From: CALOAD01 sp942491415
Lineage (GTDB): Bacteria > Cyanobacteriota > Vampirovibrionia > Gastranaerophilales > CALOAD01
DNA: 64,000 nt
Reading direction: 5' to 3'
Assembly: GCA_942491415.1 (NCBI GenBank)
Contig: CALOAD010000020.1
Coordinates: 434,001 to 498,000 of the forward strand
Below are positions 42,892-52,298 of the stretch, piece by piece. Below the pieces are notes generated by a model that saw nothing but the letters and a program-made list of their open reading frames with translations, was not told where the DNA came from and searched no databases. Position 1 is the first letter of the stretch. Every line of letters starts with the position of its first letter. The position numbers and the translations under genes are program-made.

Positions 42892-43203
42892 TTGAAACAG
42901 TACGAGTTACTTGCAACAATTAAACCTAACCTTGATATGGAAGAGGTTGACAAAGTAATAAAAAAACTTGAAGAAAAAGTTGAAAGTTTTGGCGGCAAAG
43001 TTAATTCAGTAGATAAGCTTGGTCGTAAAAAACTTGCTTATGAAATCCAAAATTTTAGAGATGGATTTTTCTTGGTTGTAAAAATGGATCTTGACGGTGA
43101 TAAAGTTCAAGAACTAAAAAGATACATCAAGTTAAGCGAAAATTACTTAAGACAAATGATTATTGATGCTTCTAACATAAAAGTTAAAGCAGAAGTAAAA
43201 TAA
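42892..43203 (+). CDS. rpsF: Ribosomal protein S6
   Basis: A 103-residue small-subunit protein (Y-E-L-L-A-T-I-K-P-N-L ... G-R-K-K-L-A-Y-E-I-Q-N-F-R-D-G-F-F). It starts with TTG after an AAAGGAG site. First gene of the classical rpsF-ssb-rpsR operon. I could not identify the S6:S18-binding leader motif upstream. Confidence 0.97.
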   Translation: MKQYELLATIKPNLDMEEVDKVIKKLEEKVESFGGKVNSVDKLGRKKLAYEIQNFRDGFFLVVKMDLDGDKVQELKRYIKLSENYLRQMIIDASNIKVKAEVK

Positions 43204-43215
43204 GACGGAGGAACA

Positions 43216-43608
43216 ATGAGTCTTAGCAAAGCAGTAATAATGGGCGAAGTTGTAAGAACGCCGGAAAAAAGATTCACATCAAATAATCTGGCAATAACTT
43301 CATTTGCTATAAACATTTCAACTCAACAAGAAGAAGAACTTCTGAAAGTTGTAGCTATGGGCAAGTTGGCAGAAAAAGCTGCTTCAGATCTTTCTAAAGG
43401 TTCAAAAGCTGTTATTGAAGGTAAACTTCAAACAAACACAGTAAAAACCGCTGAAGGTGAAGAAAAGAAAATAGTAGAGCTTATGGCTCAAGCTATAGAA
43501 GCTGTTGGAGGCTCTGTACCTCAAGAGCAGCCTGCTAATCAAGACTATTTGTTCCAAGACGAAGATATAAGTGAAGATTTAATCGGTGAAGACGAAATAC
43601 CCTTTTAA
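43216..43608 (+). CDS. ssb: Single-stranded DNA-binding protein
   Basis: A 130-residue OB-fold protein (L-S-K-A-V-I-M-G-E-V-V-R-T-P-E-K-R-F-T ... A-I-T-S-F-A-I-N-I) ending in the acidic E-D-E-I-P-F tail that recruits replication and repair partners. The OB domain is compact, shorter than E. coli SSB. Located between rpsF and rpsR as in many bacteria. Confidence 0.95.
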   Translation: MSLSKAVIMGEVVRTPEKRFTSNNLAITSFAINISTQQEEELLKVVAMGKLAEKAASDLSKGSKAVIEGKLQTNTVKTAEGEEKKIVELMAQAIEAVGGSVPQEQPANQDYLFQDEDISEDLIGEDEIPF

Positions 43609-43625
43609 GGAAGGACAAAAATAAA

Positions 43626-43868
43626 ATGGCAAGAAGATTCTCATCAAAAAATGACAAAAAGAAACGTAAAAGTTGCAATTTCTGTGCAGACAAGGTGGAA
43701 GGTATTGATTTTAAAGATGCTTTAAGACTAAAAAGATACCTTACCGAAAGAGGTAAAATTCTACCTAGAAGAATCACAGGAACTTGTGCTTACCATCAAA
43801 GACAATTATCTACTGCGATAAAAAGAGCAAGAGAAGCTGCTTTAATCGCTTATGTTTTCGAAGGTTAA
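43626..43868 (+). CDS. rpsR: Ribosomal protein S18
   Basis: An 80-residue basic protein with the family core I-D-F-K-D-A-L-R-L-K-R-Y-L-T-E-R-G-K-I-L-P-R-R-I-T-G-T-C-A-Y-H-Q-R and a C-N-F-C pair near residue 20, the zinc-binding (C+) variant in part. Last gene of the operon. The binding partner on the ribosome is S6, encoded by the first gene. Confidence 0.97.
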   Translation: MARRFSSKNDKKKRKSCNFCADKVEGIDFKDALRLKRYLTERGKILPRRITGTCAYHQRQLSTAIKRAREAALIAYVFEG

Positions 43869-43985
43869 ACTTTCGAGCTGATAATTGTTATAAAATCTTA
43901 AAATCCTCACATTAATGTCTTAAATGTTGTATTATAAAGCAAATAAGCATATGTGAGGGTTTAGCTTTACCCAGGAGAAATACTT

Positions 43986-45047
43986 TTGACTAATAATCAT
44001 ACGAATGAAGATCTTGAAAAAATATCATCGGAGCTACGCTCTAAAATTCTTCAAGACCCTGAAAATGTTGAATATTATCATATGCTTGCCGGTGTCTATA
44101 TGGCATTGAGTAAGTTTCAACAAGCCGTTCAAGTGTATTTGGAAATACTAAAACGCATACCGGGAGATTTAAAGACTTTAATTTCACTAGGCAGTGCTTA
44201 TTTCTTTTTAGGTGATTTTCAAAATTCATTTGATGCTTATAAAGCAGCCAAAGAAGCAAACCCTAATGACTTTGCTCCTTATTATAATATTGGCAATGTG
44301 CTTGCTGAACAGTGCAAATTTGAAGAAGCTATAGATTATTATAATCAAGCGTTGCTTTTTGCTCCTGATAACGCAGATATTTATGCAGCTTTAGGGCTTG
44401 TATATCAAGATACAAATAAATTGGATAAAGCGCTGGATAATTATAAAAAGTCGTTGGACTTGGATGCACAAAACTATGAGAATTACGCTAATATAGCCGG
44501 AATTTATATGCAAATAGGTGCTTTTACAGAAGCATTAAAATATTACAAGTTAACTGTAAAGAAGAATCCAAAAGATTTTAAAGCTCTTGTGTGCATTGCA
44601 AACGCTTATCTGGCGATGCAAGATATTAAAAAAGCTTATGATTATTATGGGAAATCTATAAAAACAAATCCCGATTATGCCGATGCTTATTTATGTTATG
44701 GCATTTGCAAATCCGATAATGGTGATATTCAAGAAGCTATTGAACTTTATAAAAAAGCTGTTGCACTTGCACCTAAAGAAGAAAAAGGATATTTAATTCT
44801 TGCGAATACCCTTGTTGAGCTTGAAAATTATGATGAAGCTAGGCAAAATTATAAAAAAGCACTTGAATGTAATAATAATGCTATAACTCATATGATGCTC
44901 GGAAATACTTTCATTATGACTGATAACAAAGAAGAAGCTTTAAAATATTATGAACAAGCTGTGGCTCTTGACCCTGATAATCCTGAATTACAGCTAATAT
45001 ATACAGACACTTTAGATGAATACGCACAACAAAAATCAAGGGAGTAA
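43986..45047 (+). CDS. TPR-repeat protein
   Basis: A 353-residue protein made almost wholly of about nine tetratricopeptide repeats (34 residues each, e.g. A-P-Y-Y-N-I-G-N-V-L-A-E-Q-C-K-F-E-E-A-I-D-Y-Y-N-Q-A-L). No signal peptide or catalytic domain, so it should be a cytoplasmic protein-interaction scaffold. It starts with TTG after CAGGAGAAA. Two bases separate it from the next gene (a small membrane protein), suggesting joint function at the membrane. Confidence 0.88.
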   Translation: MTNNHTNEDLEKISSELRSKILQDPENVEYYHMLAGVYMALSKFQQAVQVYLEILKRIPGDLKTLISLGSAYFFLGDFQNSFDAYKAAKEANPNDFAPYYNIGNVLAEQCKFEEAIDYYNQALLFAPDNADIYAALGLVYQDTNKLDKALDNYKKSLDLDAQNYENYANIAGIYMQIGAFTEALKYYKLTVKKNPKDFKALVCIANAYLAMQDIKKAYDYYGKSIKTNPDYADAYLCYGICKSDNGDIQEAIELYKKAVALAPKEEKGYLILANTLVELENYDEARQNYKKALECNNNAITHMMLGNTFIMTDNKEEALKYYEQAVALDPDNPELQLIYTDTLDEYAQQKSRE

Positions 45048-45049
45048 TT

Positions 45050-45478
45050 ATGAGAGGACATAGAAATTATAATAACTTGCATTCGACACCTGTAATGGGC
45101 GAAAGACTCATTGCCGTGTTGAGCTATCTTACTGCAGGAATGGTGGGCTTTTTCTGGATAATATTGGCTCATTTTACAAAAAAAACTTTGAGACCTTTCA
45201 TTAAATTTCACGCATTTCAGGCTATATTCATATCTTTGCTTTACTATGTTGCGTCGATATTTATAGGTATTTTACTGGCATTTGTAAAAGTAATACCGTT
45301 TATCGGAAGTTTTGTGCTATCAATAGTCTTTTATATTGCTCATTTTCCCGTTGTATTTGGTTATTCAATACTTCATTTTGCGATGTTTTTAGTTATCTTA
45401 TATCTTGTTGCAACTGCTGCTTCAGGTAAATTTTCGAACCTACCATGGATATCAGATACTATAAAAAGAATGATTTAA
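45050..45478 (+). CDS. Small membrane protein, DUF4870/Tic20-like
   Basis: A 142-residue protein with four hydrophobic segments (about 20-38, 55-80, 85-105, 110-130). The pattern E-R-L-I-A-V-L-S-Y-L near the N terminus and F-I-K-F-H-A-F-Q-A-I-F before the second segment fits the DUF4870/Tic20 type, where R-x-H-x-x-Q-A marks the loop. The function of bacterial members is unclear. It overlaps in operon with the TPR gene. Confidence 0.7.
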   Translation: MRGHRNYNNLHSTPVMGERLIAVLSYLTAGMVGFFWIILAHFTKKTLRPFIKFHAFQAIFISLLYYVASIFIGILLAFVKVIPFIGSFVLSIVFYIAHFPVVFGYSILHFAMFLVILYLVATAASGKFSNLPWISDTIKRMI

Positions 45479-45570
45479 AGTTTATTATTTTTCTTTTTAT
45501 ATTTTTGATTGAGTTCTAGCTGAGTTTTACGAAGCGTATACTTTAACAAGTACCGTCATTTCTAAAACCT

Positions 45571-45599
45571 TCAGTGTAAGAACTGACCTGAAAATCAGG
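45571..45599. other. Two stacked small hairpins in an intergenic region
   Basis: TCAGT (45571-45575) with ACTGA (45582-45586), followed directly by CCTGA (45587-45591) with TCAGG (45595-45599). The 258-bp gap 45479-45736 is less AT-rich here than its flanks. It might be part of a structured 3' UTR or small RNA, but I recognise no family. Confidence 0.3.
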
Positions 45600-45676
45600 A
45601 TGCCCTTGGGTAAATAATTATCAGCTTTACTTGTCAAAGTTATAACCACAGGCTTTAAACTAATCTTGAAAACCTT

Positions 45677-45708
45677 AAAAGACCAAGAATATTTATTCTT
45701 GGTCTTTT
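45677..45708. terminator. Bidirectional terminator
   Basis: A 14-bp perfect stem (AAAAGACCAAGAAT with ATTCTTGGTCTTTT) with a 4-base loop, between the convergent membrane-protein operon and the porin gene. Confidence 0.92.
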
Positions 45709-45736
45709 AGTAATTTAATAGTTTATTATGCAATCT

Positions 45737-47122
45737 TTATAGTATATACTGACTACCTAGCAATATTCTACTATCATTTTTAAGTGGCTTATTAACATAC
45801 ACATAATTGAGCATAAACTGCAAATGATAATCCGGCATAAAATAATTAATTCCAGCTGTATACTGGTCTGTATTATTATGATGTAAATCTCTGTTAGGAT
45901 CAAAAGTGTCGAACATACCGACAAGTTGAATTTTTTCAGTTACATCATAAAGACCCTTTATATAGTACCCATTGGCTTTTACATTTTTAAGAAGTGAGCC
46001 TGTATAACCGTCAGAAACAGTCATTTCAGATTTTAAAGCAAATTTATTATATTTGTAACCGATATAACTACCTATAACATTATAACTATGGTCATCTTTA
46101 CCAAACATAAAACCTGAACCAAGATCAAGCGATCCATATTGAGGTGCATTTGCCAACGGTTTTAAATTAAGCCAAGAAACTATATCGACGTCTGTGTTAC
46201 TTTCAGGTTTTTGGTATCTTGTGCCGTTATATACACCAACTTTATAGTCAACGTATTTCCAGTCTCCATCAACTCTTATACCTGTATCACGAGTATTACT
46301 CAAAATTGCAGAGTGCATTGCACGATCAACAGTATCAAGAGCAAAAGGTGATGTTGTACCTTCTACACCTAGAGGCATTCTGGTTTGACCAAGATAAATT
46401 TTATGATTAGGAACCATAGTGTTAACAACATAAGTATCAAGCAGTTGAGTTTCACCCTCTTCTACACCGCCTATATTTTTAGAAAGATTCGAACTTACCC
46501 TGTATCCCCACTTATCGTTGATATCACCTTTTATACCAAATTCAGTTACAGGAATTGAAAAGTTTGAAGAATAAGTAGAATCAGAATTTTTCATAACTCC
46601 GGCATAAACAAACTGTAAACCACCTGTTAACTCAACATTTTTTCCAAAACCAACTCTTACAGCATGCTCATCTTCTTTTTCAAGCTCTGTAACTCTTCCC
46701 TTTAAGGAATTAACAGATGTTTCAACAGCAGCAACTCTACCGACTAATTTTTGAGTTTCAGCCCTTAATTCATTTCGTAAAATATCTAATTGTGCTTTTT
46801 CGGCGGTATTTAATCTTATATTGTCTTCTTCTATTTTTCCAACAAGATTAACAAGCATAACAGCTGCTTCATTTCTTGTTAACGCTTTTTGACCATCAAA
46901 TTTCTCGCCCGGTTTTCCAATCAAAAGACCATATTTTTTGCTTACATTTTGCAAGGTCTTATAAGCCCAATGACTATGATCAAAACCTTTTGACGGATCA
47001 ATCTTTCTTATCTTTGCAGAAGGTAGATCTTGAATATCCTGCAATGATGTTTGAGCAAAGGTCGGCGTAGACAAGCTCACTGCCGCAACCAATGCTAAAA
47101 AAACGATTTTTGTCGCTCGCAT
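45737..47122 (-). CDS. SLH-domain outer-membrane porin
   Basis: A 461-residue protein. Signal peptide ends at T-F-A (residue 23). Residues about 45-100 form an S-layer-homology domain (H-W-A-Y-K-T-L-Q-N-V-S-K-K-Y-G-L ... L-T-R-N-E-A-A-V-M-L), which anchors to cell-wall polymers. Residues 95-150 are a coiled coil (V-A-A-V-E-T-S-V-N-S-L-K-G-R-V-T-E-L-E). The rest alternates polar and aromatic residues as in a 16-stranded barrel. This SLH-coiled-coil-barrel order is that of cyanobacterial SomA/SomB porins. It should be an abundant, diffusion-type outer-membrane channel tethered to peptidoglycan. Confidence 0.9.
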   Translation of the reverse strand: MRATKIVFLALVAAVSLSTPTFAQTSLQDIQDLPSAKIRKIDPSKGFDHSHWAYKTLQNVSKKYGLLIGKPGEKFDGQKALTRNEAAVMLVNLVGKIEEDNIRLNTAEKAQLDILRNELRAETQKLVGRVAAVETSVNSLKGRVTELEKEDEHAVRVGFGKNVELTGGLQFVYAGVMKNSDSTYSSNFSIPVTEFGIKGDINDKWGYRVSSNLSKNIGGVEEGETQLLDTYVVNTMVPNHKIYLGQTRMPLGVEGTTSPFALDTVDRAMHSAILSNTRDTGIRVDGDWKYVDYKVGVYNGTRYQKPESNTDVDIVSWLNLKPLANAPQYGSLDLGSGFMFGKDDHSYNVIGSYIGYKYNKFALKSEMTVSDGYTGSLLKNVKANGYYIKGLYDVTEKIQLVGMFDTFDPNRDLHHNNTDQYTAGINYFMPDYHLQFMLNYVYVNKPLKNDSRILLGSQYIL

Positions 47123-47388
47123 CTTAATTTCCTTTCTTAAACACTTTTTACCCAGATGTACTAAAATATATTTTTTAATTAAAAAATTCTAACATATAGT
47201 TTAAAAAAAAATAATGTCGACAATAAAAAAAATTTTTAGGTATGGGAAAAGCTTTATTATCATTAAATTTAAAGATTGTAAAATTTTGTAGGAGTTATTT
47301 TTGGAATGATTTCTAGTTTAAAAAAATTTTTTTTGTATAATTAAGGACAATAAAAGGAAAAAAACAGATTTTAAAAGGAAAATGAATT

Positions 47389-48864
47389 TTGGAACAAAAT
47401 TTTAAATGTAAGTTAGACTCAAAAACTATTGAATTAAATAAGAAAAATTTTGAATCTAACCTTAGCTCTTTTTCCAAAGCGCCTTTAGTTGATGCTTTAG
47501 AACACTATTATAATAATCCTTCAGTTCAACTCCATATTCCGGGACATACAAAAGGCAATGCCGTTTTGCCCAAATTCAGAGAACTAATAGGACAAAAGGC
47601 TTTATACCTTGATACAACTGATGAATTTAATAACCTTGGCACATTACATCCTGCATCAGGACCTATACTGGAAGCTCAAATCCTTGCAGCACAGGCTTTT
47701 GGCGCAGCAAAAACTTTCTTTCTGGTTAACGGTTCAACCATAGGTAATATCGCCCTTGCGCTAACACTTACAAAACCAAATAAAAAAGTATTGGTAAGCA
47801 GAAATTGTCATCGTTCAATTACTAACGGTTTAATGCTTTCAGGTGCCGACCCTATTTGGCTTTGCCCTGAAAAACTTCAAGAGTGGAGTATCTGGGGTGC
47901 TATACAACCTAAAGAAATTGAAAAAGCAATCGAAGAAAATCCTGACCTAAGCCTTGTTTGGATCACAAATCCCACGTATGAAGGTATTGTAAGTGATATT
48001 TCTGCCATTTCAAAAATTTGTAAAAATCATAATATTCCACTCCTAGTTGACGAAGCTCATGGTAGTTTATGGAAATTTAATGAAAGATTACCTCAAACCG
48101 CTCTTGAGCTTGGAGCAGACGCAGTGGTGAACTCATTGCACAAAACAGGAGGTAGTTCTTCCCAAAGCTCAATGCTTCACGTAGCAAAAGATTCTTTAAT
48201 AAACACAAAGGAACTGGAATCAAATTTAAAAATGCTTCATACCACAAGCCCTTCCTACTCTTTACTTGCCAGTCTTGATGCTGCAAGATCATACTTAACA
48301 AGCAGTGAAGGCCTTTGTAAAATTGAAAGCTCTGTCCAAAATGCTCTTTATGTGAGAGATCGACTTTCAAAAACAAGTGGGGTTAAAGTTTTATCCGGTA
48401 ATAATAATTTTAAAATTGACCCTACAAAAATTTATATAATGATTGAAGGACTCACAGGAAAACGGCTTGAAAGCCTTTTGAATTTTGAATTCAACATAGA
48501 GCTCGAATCAGCAACAGATAATGGGATTTTAGCCCTTTCTAATATCGGAAACACAACTTCTGAGCTTGAATATTTTTGTGAATGCCTAGAATCGGTTGTA
48601 AGTAGAAATTTTTCAGACTTAAATCATATTGAAAAAACAAAATATATGCCGCTTTTAACTCCTAAGACAATTTTATCCCCTAAAAAAGCTTTTCATATGG
48701 AAAAAGAAGAAGTAGACGTCTCGAATTCAGTAGGAAGACTAGCAGGAGAGTTAATAGCCGAATGCCCTCCCGGTATTTTTGTATTTGTCCCTGGAGAACT
48801 TATAACAAAAGACCATTTGCCCTACCTTACAGAATACAAAACAATCACAGTGCTTAAACAATAA
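47389..48864 (+). CDS. Orn/Lys/Arg decarboxylase, fold type I (probable arginine decarboxylase)
   Basis: A 491-residue PLP enzyme. Near residue 52: L-H-I-P-G-H-T-K-G; then N-G-S-T-I-G-N (phosphate binding), V-D-E-A-H-G-S-L (PLP-pairing aspartate and stacking histidine) and S-L-H-K-T-G-G-S (Schiff-base lysine), and the small C-terminal domain with A-E-C-P-P-G-I. It is the short form without the N-terminal wing domain. Substrate specificity is not readable from the sequence; the agmatinase and spermidine synthase 11-13 kb downstream favour arginine. It starts with TTG after AAAAGGAA; a nearby ATG at 47382 is out of frame. Confidence 0.88.
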   Translation: MEQNFKCKLDSKTIELNKKNFESNLSSFSKAPLVDALEHYYNNPSVQLHIPGHTKGNAVLPKFRELIGQKALYLDTTDEFNNLGTLHPASGPILEAQILAAQAFGAAKTFFLVNGSTIGNIALALTLTKPNKKVLVSRNCHRSITNGLMLSGADPIWLCPEKLQEWSIWGAIQPKEIEKAIEENPDLSLVWITNPTYEGIVSDISAISKICKNHNIPLLVDEAHGSLWKFNERLPQTALELGADAVVNSLHKTGGSSSQSSMLHVAKDSLINTKELESNLKMLHTTSPSYSLLASLDAARSYLTSSEGLCKIESSVQNALYVRDRLSKTSGVKVLSGNNNFKIDPTKIYIMIEGLTGKRLESLLNFEFNIELESATDNGILALSNIGNTTSELEYFCECLESVVSRNFSDLNHIEKTKYMPLLTPKTILSPKKAFHMEKEEVDVSNSVGRLAGELIAECPPGIFVFVPGELITKDHLPYLTEYKTITVLKQ

Positions 48865-48878
48865 TTGAAAGGTATAAA

Positions 48879-49643
48879 ATGAAAGATCTGGAAAACGCAT
48901 TAAAATTATATAGTGAAGAAAACTATCAAGAAGCAATAAAAGCTTTTGATGAACTTTTAAAAGACTCTCCAACAAATGCAAACCTGCACAATAACCTTGC
49001 AACTGCTTATTTTAAGATTGGAAAATACGAAGAAGCAATACAATCTTATAACAATGCGATTAAAATAAGTCCTTCATCTTTAGATTATTATCAAAACCTG
49101 GCAGAAGTATATGCAGCAAAAAAAGATACGTTTAATGCAATAAACACTCTTCAAGCAGCAGTATCTCAAAACCCCGACAGTATTGAAATAAGATACCATT
49201 TTGCAAGACTTTTAATAGATAATTGCCAAAGTGATATGGCTGTTGATGAACTGGAAAAAATTCTTGATGCAGATCCCGAACATCTTGATGCGCATTATGA
49301 TCTAGCTAAAATATTTTTTGAACAAGGCGTTTATGATAGTGCAATATCACACTTTAACAAGGTTATTGATAAACATGAAGATATAGCCGACTTGCATTTT
49401 CTTTTGGCAGAAGCTTATATAGCCAATAACAATCCCAATAAAGCTATTTTTCATTTAATAAAAGTTATCACTATTAACAATCAATACTCACCGGCTTACA
49501 AAAAGCTGGGTCTTGCATTTTTGGCGAATGAAGAAAAAGAAGACGCCTTAGAATATTTTGAAAAATATGTACAATTTCAACTTCCTGAAGATGAAATAAA
49601 GCAAATAAAAAATCTTATCGAACGACTTAAAGTAAAATCTTAA
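48879..49643 (+). CDS. TPR-repeat protein
   Basis: A 254-residue protein with about seven tetratricopeptide repeats (L-H-N-N-L-A-T-A-Y-F-K-I-G-K-Y-E-E-A-I-Q-S-Y-N-N-A-I type). No signal peptide. Likely a cytoplasmic adaptor. It begins 14 bases after the decarboxylase gene and is probably cotranscribed; no specific role follows. Confidence 0.87.
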   Translation: MKDLENALKLYSEENYQEAIKAFDELLKDSPTNANLHNNLATAYFKIGKYEEAIQSYNNAIKISPSSLDYYQNLAEVYAAKKDTFNAINTLQAAVSQNPDSIEIRYHFARLLIDNCQSDMAVDELEKILDADPEHLDAHYDLAKIFFEQGVYDSAISHFNKVIDKHEDIADLHFLLAEAYIANNNPNKAIFHLIKVITINNQYSPAYKKLGLAFLANEEKEDALEYFEKYVQFQLPEDEIKQIKNLIERLKVKS

Positions 49644-49730
49644 ATTTAGCTTAAATTCTCGTAGTTTTTGTAAAAAATCTACTAAAATCAAAATATAATC
49701 ATAAAACATTAATAACTAAAAGGAGAAAAA

Positions 49731-49991
49731 ATGGCTAAAGTTGTTGTTTATACATCAAGTTACTGCCCTTATTGCAGAAAAGCAAAGGCATTGCTGGAAA
49801 AAAAAGGTGTTAAATACGAAGAAATTGACATTTCAATGAATGAAATTGAAATGCGAGAAAAACTCATTGAAATGACTGGCGGACAAAGAACTGTTCCTCA
49901 AATTTTCATCAATGAAAAACCCATTGGTGGAAGCGATGATTTGGCAAGATTATACACTTCGGGTGAACTTGATAAATTATTAGCAGAATGA
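49731..49991 (+). CDS. grxC: Glutaredoxin, class I (CPYC)
   Basis: An 86-residue thiol oxidoreductase with the dithiol site C12-P-Y-C15, the T-V-P-Q-I-F cis-proline and G-G-S-D-D-L glutathione site. It reduces protein disulfides with glutathione or similar thiols. An AAAGGAG site precedes the ATG, and a terminator follows. Confidence 0.93.
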   Translation: MAKVVVYTSSYCPYCRKAKALLEKKGVKYEEIDISMNEIEMREKLIEMTGGQRTVPQIFINEKPIGGSDDLARLYTSGELDKLLAE

Positions 49992-50012
49992 TTTTATTTA
50001 TATCGATACAAA

Positions 50013-50036
50013 AAAGCCGCTTTTTCAAGCGGCTTT
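50013..50036 (+). terminator. Terminator after the glutaredoxin gene
   Basis: A GC-rich 10-bp stem (AAAGCCGCTT with AAGCGGCTTT) with a 4-base loop. Confidence 0.85.
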
Positions 50037-50254
50037 AAACCCTTTAAGATGAAGGTGTGGAAAAGATGGAATTTTACCGTCTAAATATATCTATTCCTCA
50101 AAATCGATCTAAATTAACATAATTATCGATAATGTTTATTTTTATTTACAACCATTTTAATTAACAAAAACTACTGCATAAGAGCATATTGTTTTTAAGT
50201 TATAATTTGGGAGATTCGTTTTACAATATTTTTTACAAAAGGTGGAATTAGACA

Positions 50255-51907
50255 ATGAAAATAGCTCTTGCTCAAATAAACACGAAAGTAGGAGACCTTA
50301 AAAACAATAAAGCTAAAATTATTGAATACATAAAAAAAGCACAATCAAAAAAAGCTGATCTGGTTGTTTTTCCCGAATTAACGTTGACAGGTTATCCCCC
50401 AAGGGATTTACTGGATTTTGATTCTTTTATAGAAGATAATATAAAACATTTTAACGAGATAGTAGAATTTACAAAAAACAAAGATATCGGAGTTATTTGC
50501 GGTTTCGTAGATATAAATAAAGAGAGAACGGGACGCAAATATCATAATACAGCCGCTCTAATATATGAAGGGCAAGTCTTACACAAACACCACAAAGGGC
50601 TTTTGCCTTTTTACGATGTTTTTGACGAAACCAGATACTTTGAACCCGGTTCAAAATACGAGCCGGTAAATTTTAAAGGCAAAAACATAGGAATAACCAT
50701 TTGCGAAGAAGTGTGGAATGACAAGCTGGGTAGTGATCAAAGAGCTTTATATTCCAGAAATCCTCTTATGGAATTGACTAAAAAAGACGTTGATGTTGTA
50801 GTCAATATCTCTGCATCTCCTTATCAGCTAAACAAATATAAACATCGTTCCTCCATTATTTCAGGCATTGCCGAAAAATATGAACTTCCTCTTGTCTATG
50901 TCAATCAAGTAGGTGGCAATGATGACCTTTTATTTGACGGTTTAAGTTTTGTTGTGGATAAAACCGGCAAAACCAAAGCCCAATGTGCCGATTTTGAAGA
51001 AGATTTGGTCATATACAATCCTGACCAAAACGAAGGAGAACCTCATGAATATTCTCATACGGAAGAATCCAGCCTTTTTAAAGCATTAGTTGTGGGATTA
51101 AAAGATTATTTCTTTAAAATGGGATTCAAAAAAGCTGTATTAGGTCTTTCAGGTGGTATCGATTCAGCACTCACAGCTGTCGTTGCTAAATATGCATTGG
51201 GAGCTGAAAATATACTGGGAATAACGCTTCCTAGCATGTATTCAAGCCAGGGAAGTATTGATGATTCCAAAAAATTAGCAGAAAACTTAGGCATAAAATG
51301 CCTTGAAATTCCTATAGAAGGTATTTTTAATTCATATATAGAACATATCCAAAATGGTAATGGCATTATGATGGATGTTGCCGAAGAAAACCTTCAAGCA
51401 AGAATTAGAGCTAATATTTTAATGATGTATTCAAACAGATATGGGTATTTACTTTTAAGCACCGGTAATAAATCCGAAATGTCTGTAGGTTATTGCACCC
51501 TTTACGGCGATATGGCAGGCGGAATAAATGTATTGTCCGATGTTCCTAAAACTATGGTTTATAAAGTATCAAAATATATAAACGAAAAATACGGAGAAAT
51601 AATTCCTGAAAATATAATCACAAAACCTCCTTCGGCAGAATTAAGACCTGACCAAAAAGACCAGGACAGCCTTCCTGAATACGAAGTGTTGGACGATATT
51701 TTGCAAGCTTATGTGGAAGATAATGAAGATCCTGCTGAAATAGCAAAAAGGTATCCGAAAGAAATCGTTGAAGATATAGTTAAAAAAATAAATAATAACG
51801 AATATAAAAGACGTCAGGCAACACTGGGGTTAAAAGTGACTAAAAGAGCCTACGGTAGCGGTAGAAGATTCCCTATCGTTCAAGGTTACGATTTTAGGAT
51901 CAAATAA
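50255..51907 (+). CDS. nadE: Glutamine-dependent NAD+ synthetase
   Basis: A 550-residue two-domain enzyme that amidates deamido-NAD+. Nitrilase-type glutaminase N-terminal domain (about 1-260) with catalytic Glu in F-P-E-L-T-L-T-G-Y-P (about 45), Lys in K-G-L-L-P and Cys in I-T-I-C-E-E-V-W-N (about 149). C-terminal ammonia-dependent synthetase with P-loop L-G-L-S-G-G-I-D-S-A (about 297) and S-T-G-N-K-S-E-M-S-V-G-Y. GGTGGA site upstream of the ATG. Monocistronic. Confidence 0.97.
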   Translation: MKIALAQINTKVGDLKNNKAKIIEYIKKAQSKKADLVVFPELTLTGYPPRDLLDFDSFIEDNIKHFNEIVEFTKNKDIGVICGFVDINKERTGRKYHNTAALIYEGQVLHKHHKGLLPFYDVFDETRYFEPGSKYEPVNFKGKNIGITICEEVWNDKLGSDQRALYSRNPLMELTKKDVDVVVNISASPYQLNKYKHRSSIISGIAEKYELPLVYVNQVGGNDDLLFDGLSFVVDKTGKTKAQCADFEEDLVIYNPDQNEGEPHEYSHTEESSLFKALVVGLKDYFFKMGFKKAVLGLSGGIDSALTAVVAKYALGAENILGITLPSMYSSQGSIDDSKKLAENLGIKCLEIPIEGIFNSYIEHIQNGNGIMMDVAEENLQARIRANILMMYSNRYGYLLLSTGNKSEMSVGYCTLYGDMAGGINVLSDVPKTMVYKVSKYINEKYGEIIPENIITKPPSAELRPDQKDQDSLPEYEVLDDILQAYVEDNEDPAEIAKRYPKEIVEDIVKKINNNEYKRRQATLGLKVTKRAYGSGRRFPIVQGYDFRIK

Positions 51908-51991
51908 CTCTGTTTTAATTTTAGAATAGAGTATTTAACAAAACCATGTTATTATATCCTTACCACTAAAGAGTTTTACCAAGGAGACGAT

Positions 51992-52201
51992 ATGGAAATT
52001 AAAGATTGCAACGGAAATATACTTGAAAATGGAGATTCTGTAATTTTATCGAAAGATTTAAAAGTCAAAGGCTCTTCAATAAACCTAAAAAGAGGTACCG
52101 TTGTTAAAAAAATCAGATTAACTTCAAACCCTGCTGAAATAGAATGCAAAGTAGGTAAAAGTCAAATAGTGCTAAAGACCTGTTTCCTTAAAAAAGCTTA
52201 A
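51992..52201 (+). CDS. PhnA/YjdM-like protein (C-terminal domain only)
   Basis: A 69-residue protein corresponding to the PhnA C-terminal domain: I-K-D-C-N-G-N-I-L-E-N-G-D-S-V, L-S-K-D-L-K-V-K-G-S-S, L-K-R-G-T-V-V-K-K-I-R-L and the final L-K-T-C-F-L-K-K-A. The N-terminal zinc ribbon of longer members is absent. Despite the name, no phosphonate role is established for the family. An AAGGAG site precedes the ATG. Confidence 0.9.
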   Translation: MEIKDCNGNILENGDSVILSKDLKVKGSSINLKRGTVVKKIRLTSNPAEIECKVGKSQIVLKTCFLKKA

Positions 52202-52298
52202 AACCTAAGCTTTTCAAAGGGATTAATCAATATAACTAATTGAACTAAATCAAAAAAAAATCTAACATCAAAATAAGTTTTTCAAAGCAGGTAAAAAT

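Noticed and set aside
45479..45676. Known structured RNA in the gap before the porin gene
   Set aside because: Two small hairpins are visible but no match to any RNA class I know, and no promoter clearly precedes them.
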